A stretch of 64,000 nt of DNA from Halovenus amylolytica (GCA_004015825.1 SAYS01000009.1:1-64000); one strand, 5' to 3'; positions 34,773 to 44,731 are shown, numbered from the stretch's first letter. Made by a program: numbers and translations. The notes: generated by a model from the sequence alone, not told the origin.

Positions 34773-35501
34773 CTACAGTTGGACGCCGTCTCTGTCCTGG
34801 ACCGCGTCCAGCAGATCTGCAATACTGTCTTCCGGGCCGAGATCCGTCGATCTAATTAGATTCTTGACACTCTCTGGTGGGTATCTCACGGGGACGTTCG
34901 ACTCCATCAGCAGGATCCCGAGTACTTCTTCGACGGGCATCCCACTGTCGACCTGCTGGGCGTACCAGAGCATGAGACTCTCGAAGACGGTGATGAGATC
35001 GTTCGATGCCATTGTGCGCTGGCTGACGGTGCCGTCGAACTGGGCTGTCACGTCGAAGGCGTACTTCGAGCTGTTCTGCTGGTACTTCTCTCGGAGCCAT
35101 CGCCGGACAGCCTCTTCGGTGAGCTGGCCGCCATGGCCCGACTGCGCCTGTCCGTGTCCGCGCTGGTTCGAGTGATCGCCAGTCGGTGTCGGCTGGCCAC
35201 TGTTCCCGGAGAGTCGTCTATTGCTCTGTGACTGTCCGCTATCCTGTGGGGGGTGATTCGGCTGTCCGCCCTGCTGGGGTTGACTCCCACCTCCGGCTGC
35301 CTGATTCGACCCCTGACCGCCACCCTGGGACCGGCCAGCGGAGCTGTCGGGCCCACGCGAGTCGGGTGAGACGACGTATCGCCCCTCGTCGATCTCTTCG
35401 ACGTACTCGCTGTCGCTGATGTCGAGTTCGTGGGGTGAGAGAATCTTGCCCTCGTCGGCCGTCCCACCGTCGCCCGACTCGTCGCTTGGCCCATCGACCA
35501 T
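34773..35501 (-). CDS. Protein with disordered Gln/Gly/Ser-rich middle, next to cheY
   Basis: A 242-residue protein. Residues 1-50 form a short acidic head (KILSPHELDISDSEYVEEI), 50-125 a low-complexity Gln/Gly/Ser/Pro/Asn linker, and 126-242 a helical conserved-looking domain (LTEEAVRRWLREKYQQNS, LMLWYAQQVDSG, VEEVLGILLMESNVPVRYP). I do not recognise the C-terminal family with certainty; DUF7500 is a memory-based guess for the head. Its place directly upstream of cheY suggests a taxis-related role, but nothing in the sequence proves it. Confidence 0.7.
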   Translation of the reverse strand: MVDGPSDESGDGGTADEGKILSPHELDISDSEYVEEIDEGRYVVSPDSRGPDSSAGRSQGGGQGSNQAAGGGSQPQQGGQPNHPPQDSGQSQSNRRLSGNSGQPTPTGDHSNQRGHGQAQSGHGGQLTEEAVRRWLREKYQQNSSKYAFDVTAQFDGTVSQRTMASNDLITVFESLMLWYAQQVDSGMPVEEVLGILLMESNVPVRYPPESVKNLIRSTDLGPEDSIADLLDAVQDRDGVQL

Positions 35502-35560
35502 ACTAGTACTCTGTAATGGAACCCTAAAAGTATGACTCCGATTGTCTGACGCTCGCAGGG

Positions 35561-36181
35561 CTACTCTGGGACGTCGGCGATCGTCGTAATCGCTCGGGGA
35601 CTGTTCGCGCTCGCTTGCTGGATGTAGTGCTCGAAGGAGTCGAAACCGGCTTCCTCGAACATCCGGTCGGCTTCCGCCTCGTCGTAAAACAGCATGATCG
35701 CGTCGGCGACCTTCTGGAACACCGTATTGTTCGGGTAGTCCGGACCGACGATCAGTACCCTACCGCCGGGTTTGGCGACCCGACGGCACTCACGCAGTGC
35801 GTCGACCGGGTTCGGCCAGTACTCGATCGAGCCCGACGACCAGACGATGTCGAAGCTGTCGTCGGCGAAGGGGAGCCGTTCGGCGTCGCCCATGTGGAAC
35901 TGGACTGGGCCGCGTTTACCGAACTTCTCGTAGGCCTTCGAGAGCTGGTGGGGGCTCTGGTCGAGGCTGTAGACGTGTTCTGTCTCCCGGAGGAGTCCCT
36001 CCGTCGCGAACCCGGTGCCACAGCCGACATCCAGCACGCGGTCGTCGGAGTCGATACCGAGCCAGTCGATGGCCTCGTCGCGCATCTCTTCGTTCCAGAT
36101 GAAGGGGTTGATCCGGTCGTAGACCGTCGAGAGATACTTGTAGAAGGTTCGCGCGCGAGCCTTGTCTTCGAGAACGCCCAT
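35561..36181 (-). CDS. SAM-dependent methyltransferase, quinol-type
   Basis: A 206-residue class I methyltransferase. SAM motif I: VLDVGCGTGFATE near residue 44; motif II-like DAERLPFADDSFDIVWSSGSIEYW near 90; motif III GGRVLIVGPD near 132. The N-terminal segment ARTFYKYLSTVYDRINPF resembles UbiE/MenG and plant MPBQ/MSBQ methyltransferases, so a prenylated quinone (menaquinone type) is the likely substrate. Start MGVLEDKARA chosen from the family pattern. Confidence 0.85.
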   Translation of the reverse strand: MGVLEDKARARTFYKYLSTVYDRINPFIWNEEMRDEAIDWLGIDSDDRVLDVGCGTGFATEGLLRETEHVYSLDQSPHQLSKAYEKFGKRGPVQFHMGDAERLPFADDSFDIVWSSGSIEYWPNPVDALRECRRVAKPGGRVLIVGPDYPNNTVFQKVADAIMLFYDEAEADRMFEEAGFDSFEHYIQQASANSPRAITTIADVPE

Positions 36182-36303
36182 TGACTGACTATTGGTTTCT
36201 GTCGTCAAAAACGTACCCTTCGGCGAAGCTGCTCGATACCCCACTTTGTTACAGGGCGGCAAACTGCCGGAAAGCCCTTTAGCCACCGTGAAAAAGAGGG
36301 CGT

Positions 36304-37161
36304 ATGATCGACGAGACTGCCGCGGAGATCGCGGATATGCAGACCCACAGCTCCTCCGTCGTTGCGGTGAAAGCCGCCCGCTCGCTCCGCGAGCTGACTG
36401 CCCGGGAGTTCCCGACGGTCGATGCTTACCTCAAGACCCTGGAACAGAACAGCAACGTCCTCCGGAATGCGAACCTCTCTCACGCCTCGTTGCACAACAC
36501 CCAGCGCGAGGTCGTCGAACACGTGCTCGGGAGTGAGCCAGAAACCGTCCAGGGGGCAAAGCGGGAAACGGAACAGGCGATCGAACGGGTCGTCGAGCAG
36601 GTCGAACAGGCCAAACGGCGTGCTGCCGAACAGGCGGCCAGCGAACTCGAAAACGGGGAGACGATCATGACACACGATTACTCGACGACGGTACTCTCCG
36701 CGATTACGCGAGCACTCGAAGACGGAGCCGAGTTCACCGTCTACGTCACAGAGGCCCGGCCGCGGTATCTCGGCCGCAAGATGGTGCGACGACTCGCCAA
36801 CATGGAGGGGATCGATGCGACACTGACTGTCGACGGTGCCTGTGGGGAGTTCCTTCCCGACGTCGACCGCGTGTTGCTCGGGATGACCTGTATCGTCGAC
36901 GATACGCTCTACAACCGTGTGGGAACCTACCCGATGGCTGCCACTGCGTCGGATCTGGACGTCCCCGTTTCTGTCGTTGGCTCGTCGGCGAAGATCGTCG
37001 ACGGCGGGTTCGCCTTCGAAAACGAGCACCGGAAAGCTAGCGAGGTGATGCGCGAACCAGCCGATGGGTTCACAGTCGCAAATCCGGCCTACGACGCCAC
37101 ACCGACCCGACTACTCGATACTATCATCACTGACGAAGGAATCACTGAACTGGACGTGTAG
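36304..37161 (+). CDS. eIF-2B-like / ribose-1,5-bisphosphate-isomerase-family protein
   Basis: A 285-residue protein of the eIF-2B alpha/beta/delta superfamily, which in archaea also includes ribose-1,5-bisphosphate isomerase. The N-terminal half is helical (VKAARSLRELT, EQAIERVVEQVEQ). The Rossmann-like half has MTHDYSTTVL, FTVYVTEARPRYLGRKM, GACGEFLPDVDRVLLGM and the GTYPMAATA segment typical of the family. The usual isomerase Cys-Asp pair is not clear, so the function is left open. Confidence 0.85.
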   Translation: MIDETAAEIADMQTHSSSVVAVKAARSLRELTAREFPTVDAYLKTLEQNSNVLRNANLSHASLHNTQREVVEHVLGSEPETVQGAKRETEQAIERVVEQVEQAKRRAAEQAASELENGETIMTHDYSTTVLSAITRALEDGAEFTVYVTEARPRYLGRKMVRRLANMEGIDATLTVDGACGEFLPDVDRVLLGMTCIVDDTLYNRVGTYPMAATASDLDVPVSVVGSSAKIVDGGFAFENEHRKASEVMREPADGFTVANPAYDATPTRLLDTIITDEGITELDV

Positions 37162-37374
37162 CTGTCTGGACCTGGTAAGTACCGTTTAATTGGGGTAACA
37201 TACTTATTCTCTTCTTGCTACAATTTCGACAAGACTGTCGTAGCCGATATTTTATCAGCTATTTTTCTACTTAATATAAATTTATTACGCCTGATTTATT
37301 AATATATTACTCGACTGTCGACTACCGTATTGAGATGTATAACTATTCTAGTTCATCCCCAAGGATATGTAACT

Positions 37375-37680
37375 GTGATCGGTGATCAGCTTTCTATCCT
37401 GTCGCATCCGCTTCGTCGGCGACTGCTGCAGGAACTGTACGAGCACGGTCCTGGGGCGGAACTGACCGTTCCGGACGATATACTCGGTGACGACGAGGAC
37501 GAAACACGGGTTGGGACAGGGTTGACCCACGTCCACCTTCCGAAGCTGGAAGACGAAGATCTGATACAGTGGGACAGGGACGACGGTACAGTCACAAGAG
37601 GGGTGGACTTCGACGACATCGCGCCGCTTCTCGAGCTATTCGACGAGCACGCCGACGACCTCCCCTACGAGTGGCCCTGA
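37375..37680 (+). CDS. Small winged-helix protein (DUF7344-like)
   Basis: A 101-residue protein with a winged-helix start: DQLSILSHPLRRRLLQELYEHG, then HVHLPKLEDEDLIQWDRDDGTV as recognition helix and wing. Haloarchaea carry many such short regulators, often grouped as DUF7344. The start was set at GTG before IGDQLS since residues before it look like leader. Upstream (37162-37374) is AT-rich and has no gene. Confidence 0.75.
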   Translation: MIGDQLSILSHPLRRRLLQELYEHGPGAELTVPDDILGDDEDETRVGTGLTHVHLPKLEDEDLIQWDRDDGTVTRGVDFDDIAPLLELFDEHADDLPYEWP

Positions 37681-37687
37681 CAGCCCG

Positions 37688-38491
37688 CTACATCCCCGGT
37701 GATTCCAGTGGCCCCCAGAAGGGAAACATCGGGTGCGGGATGCTGATGCCGAGGGCCATCAGCCCGTGTGCGAAGAGGATGTAGCCCAGAACCACAAAGA
37801 GCAGACCGAGCACCCGGTGAAGTCGCTGGCGGTGTGTGACACCGACAGATTCGATGATCGTCCCGTAGGCGAACACCGCCGGGATCGTTCCGAGGCCGAG
37901 TGCGGCGAGTGCGACGCCGCCGGCCACAGGCGAGCCAGTACTGAACGCGTAGAGATACGCCGGGTAGAGGATCGGACAGGGGAGCAGCCCGTGGACCGCT
38001 CCGAGGCCGGCGATGCCGGGCCCACTCGCGAGCCGTTCGACCCAGCCGGTCAGCCGGCGAGTCACGCGCTCTGCGCCTGGCAGCTGGACGCCGACCGAGA
38101 CCCGACCGAGCAGATAGGAGATCCCCATCAGGATCACCGCCGCGCCGATCACGATGCCGACGGCTCCGCGGACGTAGCTGGCGACTGTCGTCAGTTCTTC
38201 GGCACCGACGAAGAGGATGCTTCCGAGCAGCCCCATCAGCGCCCCGATGAGGGTATAGCTGGTCGCCCGTCCGAGGTTGAACAGTGCGTGCTGGCGGACT
38301 TCGTACAGCGTGAGATGGGACTGACGGTTCCGATTCGCGGTCTGGACGCCGCCGTCGGTCCGCGTCGCGTTCATGTTGTTTGCGTAAATCGTCACCAGCG
38401 GCCCACACATCCCGATACAGTGTGCGCCGGCCAGCAGCCCGATGGCCAGAAAGAGGAGAACGTCGACCCCGAGCAGCGTATTTAGCACCAT
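37688..38491 (-). CDS. TauE/SafE-like membrane protein (DsbD-2 / UreH type)
   Basis: A 267-residue protein with six likely membrane helices. The first helix leads into GAHCIGMCGPLVTIYANN, the GMCGP motif of the TauE/SafE-like DsbD_2 branch, which is found in proteins linked to metal or sulfur transport and cytochrome biogenesis. CP in LLPCPILYPAYLYAF is a second conserved element. The start MVLNTLLGV avoids a non-coding N-terminal extension. Substrate unknown. The stop faces the winged-helix gene (8 bp). Confidence 0.85.
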   Translation of the reverse strand: MVLNTLLGVDVLLFLAIGLLAGAHCIGMCGPLVTIYANNMNATRTDGGVQTANRNRQSHLTLYEVRQHALFNLGRATSYTLIGALMGLLGSILFVGAEELTTVASYVRGAVGIVIGAAVILMGISYLLGRVSVGVQLPGAERVTRRLTGWVERLASGPGIAGLGAVHGLLPCPILYPAYLYAFSTGSPVAGGVALAALGLGTIPAVFAYGTIIESVGVTHRQRLHRVLGLLFVVLGYILFAHGLMALGISIPHPMFPFWGPLESPGM

Positions 38492-38683
38492 CAGGTGATC
38501 ACCGTCGTGGTGTGTCCTGGTTTGCTGTGACGTCCGTTCATACGCCCTCTTGGATGGTTGGACAGTTAGAACTCTCGATTGGGTGCTCCATGTAACTGGC
38601 AGCAATTAATCGCGAACCTATTCAAATATATATCCTGATAATTGGTCCACAAGATCTTTTTTAGTTTCCACGAGTTTTCCGGT

Positions 38684-41600
38684 ATGGATTATTTCGGGGA
38701 GACTGATCCCGTTCACCCCGAACCTGCTCGGATTCGGGTGCTCCATGTCGACGACCAGCCGGATCTCTGTGATCTGACGGCGGAGTTTCTGGAACGGGAG
38801 CGTGACACGTTCCAGGTCGTGACCGAAACCAGTGCCGAGGATGGGTTCGACCGACTCGTCAGCGAGGAGATCGACTGTGTTGTTTCTGATTACGATATGC
38901 CCGGCTGTAATGGGCTCGAATTCCTCGAACAGGTCCGCACCGAGTGCGATGGGTTGCCATTCATTCTGTTCACTGGCAAAGGTTCAGAAGAGATCGCGAG
39001 TGAAGCCATCTCGGCCGGCGTCACCGACTACCTGCAGAAAGGAACAGGAACGGACCAGTACACCGTTCTCGCGAACCGTATCGAGAACGCTGTCGATCAG
39101 TCTCGGTCCCGGGAAGCGCTCGAAGCGAGCCAGCGGCGCCTCTCCCTGTTCGTCGAGCAATCGCCACTGGGCGTCATCGAATGGGACGACAACTTCGATA
39201 TCGTCGGCGTAAACGATGCCGCCGAGGAGATCCTCGGCTACGCTGAATCGGAACTGCTGGGCTGTTCCTGGGAACGACTCGTTCCGGACTCCGCTGCTGG
39301 CACCGTCGCTGAAACCGTCGACCAGTTGCTCGAAACGGCGGGTGGGTATCACAGCGTCAACGAGAACGTTCGGAAGGATGGTGACCGGCGCATCTGTGAG
39401 TGGTACAACCGTATCGTTACCGACGAGACTGACGAACTCGTGGCGATTTTTTCACAGTTTCGGGATATCACCGAACGAAAAGAGCGTGAAGCACAACTCG
39501 AACAGTCCACCGCCCGGTTGAACGCACTGTTCGACAATTCCCCCGTCATGATCAACATTCACGACGGGGCAGGCAATATCATCAAACCGAACCCACCGTT
39601 TTGCGAAAAGACCGGTTACACCGAGACAGAACTAACCGATATGACGGTGTGGGAGATCGATCAGGAGATCGATCCCGGCGAGGCCCGTTCACTCTGGGAG
39701 AGTATGGCGGTTGGTGAAAGACGAGAACTAGAAGGTGTCTACCAGCGGCGTGACGGCTCGACATTCCCGGTCGAAGTCCACATCAGGCGTCTCGCGCTGG
39801 AAGGGGAAGACCGGTTCATGGTCATCAGTCGAGATATCACAGAGCGGAAAGAACGTGAACGTGAACTCGAACGCTACGAAGCGATCGTCGAGAAAGCCGA
39901 CGACGGTATGTACGTATTCGACGAGGACGGTCGATTCGAATTCGTCAACCAGCGAGTTGTCGACGTGTCTGGCATTCCACTGGAGGGGTGGATCGACGAA
40001 CACCTCTCGATTCACACCGACCTCGGCACACTCACCGGGACCGAGGTCGCGTCAGTCAAAGAGGGTATCGCAGCGATTGTCGATGGTGAAAGCGACGAGG
40101 AAGTCGTCGAACTTTCCCCGGATGTCCCCACCGGCATCGACACACTCGAACTCCGATTGACACCGCTTTACACCGGCGAGGGAGATACCTGTGTAATCGG
40201 ATATTCGCGAGACATCTCCGAGCATGCCGCCCACAAAACGAAACTCGAGCGTCTCCAGCAACAGGCACAGGTGTTGATGACGACGTCGACGGTCGAAGAG
40301 ACAGCACAGGTCGCTGTCGACACTGCACAGGAGTTGCTCGGTGCAGAGTTGAGTGGGTTTCACCGGCTATCGGACGATGGACAGCGACTCGAACTAGTGA
40401 CGGACACCGCCGAAATAGAGACCGCGTTCGACACCGTCCCAGGCTACGATCGGACTGACACTGCGGATCCGGTTGGAGCTGTCGTCTGGGACGCGTTCGA
40501 CACTGGAGAAACAGTCGGTATCGATGATACGAGTACTCATGCAGAGTTCGCGGGGAACACGCCCGCTGGAAGCGGGATGATTTACCCGATCCCGGATCAG
40601 GGCGTGTTCATCGTCTCGGCAACCGAGGCGAATGCCTTCGACGAGACTGACAAGAATTTCATGGACATTCTCGTCGCGACGCTTACGACGGCCTTACAGC
40701 GTGTCAGTCGCGAATCACTCATCCGAGAACGCGAACGGGAGCTCCGAGAGACGAAAGAACGGCTAGATCTGGCCGTGGAGGGGACAAACACCGGCATCTG
40801 GGAGTGGAACCTCGAGACGGACGAAATAAACTGGAGTGGGTCGCTGGAGCGAGACATCGGTCTCGACCCCGGTACGTTCGACGGGACCATCGAAGCGGTC
40901 ATGCAGCGTGTCCATCCAGACGACCGGGAACGTATCCAAGAAGCGATCGAACAGGCGCTCGAAAATGACGGACTTTACAGAGCGGAGATTCGACTACAAC
41001 ACGAAGATGGAGGAATAATCTGGTCCGACGTTCGGGGACGGCTCGCCGAGCACGATGACAGCGCTGACCGTCTGATCGGCGTCCACCAGAATATCACCGA
41101 CCGCAAGGAACGAGAGCGGGAACTGGAACGGCAAAACCGCCGTCTGAAGGAGTTTTCCAGCATCGTTTCGCACGATCTCCGCAACCCCCTGAATGTCGCC
41201 AATGGACGGCTGGAACTCGCCCGGAGGGAGTCCGACTGTGACCATCTCGATACGATCAGAAACGCGCTCGACCGAATGGAGCGCATTATCGACGAGGTGC
41301 TCGAACTGGCCCGTGATGGAGCGGATATTGGAGCGACTGATCCTGTCGATCTACAGAATGCAGTCGAGTCAGCGTGGACAATTGTGGCCGATGGCAACGA
41401 CGGCGTCGAACTCGTGGGGCTGGATGCAAACGCTGACCTGCCAACGATCGAAGCTGATTACAACCGACTCTGCCGGTTGCTCGAAAATCTCTTGCGGAAC
41501 AGCATCGATCACGGTGGCGAGGACCTGACGGTGACCGTCGGGACAGTCGATACCGGATTTTATATCGAGGACGATGGCCCTGGGATCTCCGAGCAGGATC

Positions 41601-41767
41601 GCGAGCAGGTCTTCGACCCTGGCTACTCGACGTCACCGGATGGGACTGGACTCGGGCTGCGTATCATCGAGCAGATTGTCGAGGCTCACGACTGGGAGAT
41701 TCGTGTCACCGATGGAACAGACGGCGGCGCTCGGTTCGAAATCACCGGTGTCCAGATCATTGACTGA
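38684..41767 (+). CDS. Hybrid sensor histidine kinase: REC, multiple PAS, GAF
   Basis: A 1027-residue signal protein. Order: receiver (about 15-135, phospho-acceptor Asp69 in SDYDMPG), three PAS domains (145-265, 270-390, 395-520), GAF (530-690), a fourth PAS (705-825), HisKA with His830 in FSSIVSHDLRNPLN, and HATPase with N-box LLENLLRNSIDHGG and G-boxes EDDGPGIS and GTGLGLRI. No membrane helices, so it is cytoplasmic. Linkers ITERKERERELER repeat between PAS domains. It probably senses small molecules or redox state; no cognate regulator lies next door. Its stop touches a MITE-like palindrome. Confidence 0.92.
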   Translation: MDYFGETDPVHPEPARIRVLHVDDQPDLCDLTAEFLERERDTFQVVTETSAEDGFDRLVSEEIDCVVSDYDMPGCNGLEFLEQVRTECDGLPFILFTGKGSEEIASEAISAGVTDYLQKGTGTDQYTVLANRIENAVDQSRSREALEASQRRLSLFVEQSPLGVIEWDDNFDIVGVNDAAEEILGYAESELLGCSWERLVPDSAAGTVAETVDQLLETAGGYHSVNENVRKDGDRRICEWYNRIVTDETDELVAIFSQFRDITERKEREAQLEQSTARLNALFDNSPVMINIHDGAGNIIKPNPPFCEKTGYTETELTDMTVWEIDQEIDPGEARSLWESMAVGERRELEGVYQRRDGSTFPVEVHIRRLALEGEDRFMVISRDITERKERERELERYEAIVEKADDGMYVFDEDGRFEFVNQRVVDVSGIPLEGWIDEHLSIHTDLGTLTGTEVASVKEGIAAIVDGESDEEVVELSPDVPTGIDTLELRLTPLYTGEGDTCVIGYSRDISEHAAHKTKLERLQQQAQVLMTTSTVEETAQVAVDTAQELLGAELSGFHRLSDDGQRLELVTDTAEIETAFDTVPGYDRTDTADPVGAVVWDAFDTGETVGIDDTSTHAEFAGNTPAGSGMIYPIPDQGVFIVSATEANAFDETDKNFMDILVATLTTALQRVSRESLIRERERELRETKERLDLAVEGTNTGIWEWNLETDEINWSGSLERDIGLDPGTFDGTIEAVMQRVHPDDRERIQEAIEQALENDGLYRAEIRLQHEDGGIIWSDVRGRLAEHDDSADRLIGVHQNITDRKERERELERQNRRLKEFSSIVSHDLRNPLNVANGRLELARRESDCDHLDTIRNALDRMERIIDEVLELARDGADIGATDPVDLQNAVESAWTIVADGNDGVELVGLDANADLPTIEADYNRLCRLLENLLRNSIDHGGEDLTVTVGTVDTGFYIEDDGPGISEQDREQVFDPGYSTSPDGTGLGLRIIEQIVEAHDWEIRVTDGTDGGARFEITGVQIID

Positions 41768-41877
41768 TAGTGTTTGTTGCGAGTCTTTACCGCCGTAGTG
41801 TAACAAGACATCGGTTACATGGCGTGAAACACCGATATTTGTAACGTGGTCACGAAAATTACCGCAACAAACACTAT
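41767..41877. mobile_element. MITE-like palindrome, copy B
   Basis: A 111-bp element with perfect 15-bp terminal inverted repeats (ATAGTGTTTGTTGCG / CGCAACAAACACTAT) and further internal pairing (ATCGGT/ACCGAT). Ends match those of copy A at 14420-14529 in reverse complement. It fills the gap between two convergent genes, starting on the last base of the kinase stop codon and ending 10 bp before the ABC-ATPase stop. No coding capacity; transposase source not in the window. Confidence 0.7.
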
Positions 41878-41887
41878 GAGATCGCTC

Positions 41888-42673
41888 TCATTTCTGGGTG
41901 GTCGTGTCGCCAGAATCCTCGATCGATGGATCGCCAAGCTTCGCCCGGATCCTGGCGACCTGATCCACGAACGCCGGACTCGTTCGCTCCCGTGGGCGCG
42001 GACAGTCGATCGGAATCCGTGCCTGCACCGTCCCGGGATCGGAATCCATCACCAGCACGCGGTCGCCGAGCGTCACCGCCTCGTCGATATCGTGTGTCAC
42101 GAATACGACCGTCTGCTGGGTCTCTGCCCAGATGTCGAGTAGCTCCCCGTGGAGTCGATCCCGCGTTCGGGCATCGACACTTCCGAACGGTTCGTCCATC
42201 AGCAGGATCTCCGGATCGACGGCGAGTGCACGGGCGATCCCGACCCGCTGTTTCATCCCGCCGGAGAGAGCCGACGGATAGCTGTTCTCGAACCCCGAGA
42301 GCCCGACAAGTTCGACCAGTTCTTCGACCTGCGCCGCACAGTCCCTGCAGTCACAGGCCGGTCGTTCCAGACCGAACCGGATGTTTTCTCTGACGGTTCG
42401 CCACGGAAACAGCGCATACTCCTGAAAGACCATTCCTCGATCCAGTCCCGGTTCGGTCACTGGCTCACCATCGAGTCGTATCGCCCCCCGTGTCGGCGTG
42501 TCGAGGCCGGCGATCATGCGTAACAGCGTCGTCTTGCCACAGCCAGAGGGGCCGACGAGACAGCAAAACTCCCCTGCCGGAACGGTGATGGACACGTCCG
42601 AGAGTGCCTGCACTGTTCCATCCGGTGATTCGTACTGTTTGCTCACCCCGTCGACCGTGATTTTCCGGGCCAT
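41888..42673 (-). CDS. ABC transporter ATP-binding protein (nitrate/sulfonate type)
   Basis: A 261-residue ABC ATPase. Walker [11 protein letters not shown]-loop FQEYALFPW, signature LSGGMKQR, Walker [11 protein letters not shown], His in VTHDIDEA. It matches the SsuB/TauB/NrtD group. The start MARKITVDG has GGAG a few bases upstream; an alternative GTG at 42697 overlaps the permease stop (GTGA) and would add eight residues. It works with the permease and binding protein encoded upstream. Confidence 0.92.
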   Translation of the reverse strand: MARKITVDGVSKQYESPDGTVQALSDVSITVPAGEFCCLVGPSGCGKTTLLRMIAGLDTPTRGAIRLDGEPVTEPGLDRGMVFQEYALFPWRTVRENIRFGLERPACDCRDCAAQVEELVELVGLSGFENSYPSALSGGMKQRVGIARALAVDPEILLMDEPFGSVDARTRDRLHGELLDIWAETQQTVVFVTHDIDEAVTLGDRVLVMDSDPGTVQARIPIDCPRPRERTSPAFVDQVARIRAKLGDPSIEDSGDTTTQK

Positions 42674-42693
42674 CGGCTCTCCCGGATGGTCGG

Positions 42694-43536
42694 TCACCGC
42701 CACGCCACCACCCTCCGCTCGAAGACGCGAAAGCAGACATCCATACAGATGAACGCGAGGCTGATCAGAAACATGTAGGCGACGCTCGTCGCCATCGCGA
42801 GATTGTTCGCGGCGTTGATGATCTCGTAGCCGACACCCGGCGCGCCGAACAGTTCGGCACCGACGACGATCATCCAGCACCGGCCGATACTCGTCCGGAA
42901 CGCTGTCAGCATCTGCGGGAGGGCGCTGGGAACGCCGACGAGCACCAGCATCGACCACTCGCGTTCGACGCCCAGCGTCGCAGCCGCGTCCGTGAGATCC
43001 GCCGGGACGGATTCGACGCCACCGTAGGCTCCGTAAAAGTTGATCCAGAAGGCACCGATGAAGACGATGAACGCAGCCCCCGAGTGGTGAATCCCGAACC
43101 AGACGATCGCGAAGACGATCCACGCCAGCGGCGGAATCGGTCGAAGCAGCCGGACGACCGGTGTGAGCCAGTCGTCGAGCGTGTTGTTCCACCCCAGTAC
43201 GAGCCCCAGGGAACTCCCGCCGATGCTCCCGAGTACCAGCCCGGGGACGTAATGAAACAGCGTCTGTGTGAGGTGAGCGAGCCCAGTTGGCAAGACGAGC
43301 TCGCCGCCAGTGACTGGAACACGGATTGCCGTTTTCGATTCGAACAGACCGACGACGGCCCGTCCCGACTCGGCCGGCCCCGGCAGGAGATAGGTTGGCT
43401 CTGTCATCGTCGCGCCGAGCCACCAGATCCCAAGAAACGCCAGCAGCCCGCCGACCCCGCGGAGATACCGCCGGAGATCACGTCCGAGGATACGCTCGCC
43501 GATGGTGGTCGTTTGTGTCTCGATCTGGGTACTCAT
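42694..43536 (-). CDS. ABC transporter permease (SsuC/TauC type)
   Basis: A 280-residue permease with six likely membrane helices. The coupling EAA-like loop with its conserved Gly is seen near residue 180-195 ([15 protein letters not shown]). It begins with the overlap ATGA from the binding-protein gene. The N-terminus [17 protein letters not shown] is polar, then [15 protein letters not shown] starts the membrane part. Substrate class: nitrate, sulfonate, taurine or a vitamin precursor; not decidable. Confidence 0.92.
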   Translation of the reverse strand: MSTQIETQTTTIGERILGRDLRRYLRGVGGLLAFLGIWWLGATMTEPTYLLPGPAESGRAVVGLFESKTAIRVPVTGGELVLPTGLAHLTQTLFHYVPGLVLGSIGGSSLGLVLGWNNTLDDWLTPVVRLLRPIPPLAWIVFAIVWFGIHHSGAAFIVFIGAFWINFYGAYGGVESVPADLTDAAATLGVEREWSMLVLVGVPSALPQMLTAFRTSIGRCWMIVVGAELFGAPGVGYEIINAANNLAMATSVAYMFLISLAFICMDVCFRVFERRVVAWR

Positions 43537-44555
43537 TGCTGGACGGCATCGTACACTCCGAACTCGAACAGTTGCTCGGTCGCGACAATCTGGTCGGTAT
43601 TTCCGACGTCAGCGACGAACTCAGCCATCGGCGCTGTCTGCGGTGCGATCGTGTGTGGATCCGAGAGGAAATCCGAGGCACGCGAATCCAGGGCCGCCCG
43701 GGCACGAGTTTCGTCAACTGCGTCGCCGATCACAGCCGCCGCGTCCGCTGCCGCCACGTCCGGCGAATCCTGTATAAACGCTGTCGCCCGACTGTGTTTC
43801 TCGACGAGTGATTCGGCGACAGCCGACTCCTCGACGACATCCTGGTTCGCGAACAGTACCGTAACCGGGTGATTTTCGAGAATGTTCCCCGACCAGACTA
43901 GTTCCCGGAAGCCGTCGTCCTGCCCGATAATCGTCGCAAATGGTTCCTGTATCATCGTCGCATCGATATCACCCGACTGGATCGTCTGGGCTGCCCTCGG
44001 GGGTGACACGGTGGATTTCGAGATCGTCTCTTCCATCGCACCGATTCCGAGTGTTTCTTCGATCCAGAACCGGAGGACGACATCTGGGACACTCCCATCC
44101 GGCGGCACGCCGAACCGGATCGGCCGACCGTTCTCCGCTTCGAAGTTCTCGAATGCAGTCGCTCCCGCTCGCTCGAATCTGTCGGCTACCTCGCTGGTCG
44201 CGACAACTTTGAATCCGTTTCTGGAGTTGGCTGCGAGAACGCTAGCGTCGACTCCCCGGTCGACCAGTACCATCGCCGGGGTGATCCCGAACAGCGCGAC
44301 GTCGACCTCACCACTTGCGAATGCGGTGACGATATCCGGTCCGGACCCGAACCGCTCGACCGAAACGTCGGTCGGGATCTCCTCGTAGAATCCCTCTTCT
44401 TCCATCACGTAGTGTTGCATGTTCGGATAGATCGGAACGTACGCGACGGTCATCGACTCGGTACTGCCGCTGTTTTCCCCGAGACAGCCTGCCGTCCCGG
44501 CGACTGTTCCCGCGACGACTCCCTGGAGCATCCGTCGTCGTGAAATCGTAGGCAT
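43533..44555 (-). CDS. ABC transporter substrate-binding lipoprotein
   Basis: A 340-residue periplasmic-type binding protein. It has a Tat signal (ISRRRMLQGVVAG) and a lipobox-like AGTAGC, so it is probably exported folded and lipid-anchored on the cell surface. The mature part (VAYVPIYPNMQHYVMEE, EVDVALFGITPA, GDIDATMIQEPFA) is the NrtA/SsuA/ThiY-type fold. It heads the three-gene operon. Ligand unknown. Confidence 0.93.
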   Translation of the reverse strand: MPTISRRRMLQGVVAGTVAGTAGCLGENSGSTESMTVAYVPIYPNMQHYVMEEEGFYEEIPTDVSVERFGSGPDIVTAFASGEVDVALFGITPAMVLVDRGVDASVLAANSRNGFKVVATSEVADRFERAGATAFENFEAENGRPIRFGVPPDGSVPDVVLRFWIEETLGIGAMEETISKSTVSPPRAAQTIQSGDIDATMIQEPFATIIGQDDGFRELVWSGNILENHPVTVLFANQDVVEESAVAESLVEKHSRATAFIQDSPDVAAADAAAVIGDAVDETRARAALDSRASDFLSDPHTIAPQTAPMAEFVADVGNTDQIVATEQLFEFGVYDAVQQ

Positions 44556-44731
44556 CTGTTTTAATAATATTGAACACTATTCTAATAACTATTATGGTAC
44601 CCGACTATTTTATTAATAATCCGCGTTCAGATAGCTCTCGGTATCCCGTGATCGATACCCTCCGGTGATGAAAGAGACGGACAACTTCGACGAGAAGAGA
44701 CAACCCTGCGAACCGTACCCGGCGCCGCAGC

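Noticed and set aside
38623..38643. ATATATCCTGATAAT before the sensor kinase as a fourth arl-type palindrome
   Set aside because: Only the right half-site TGATA fits; the left half does not.
42698..43423. Fusion of ABC ATPase with an N-terminal Arg-rich domain
   Set aside because: The extension is the permease gene read in another frame.
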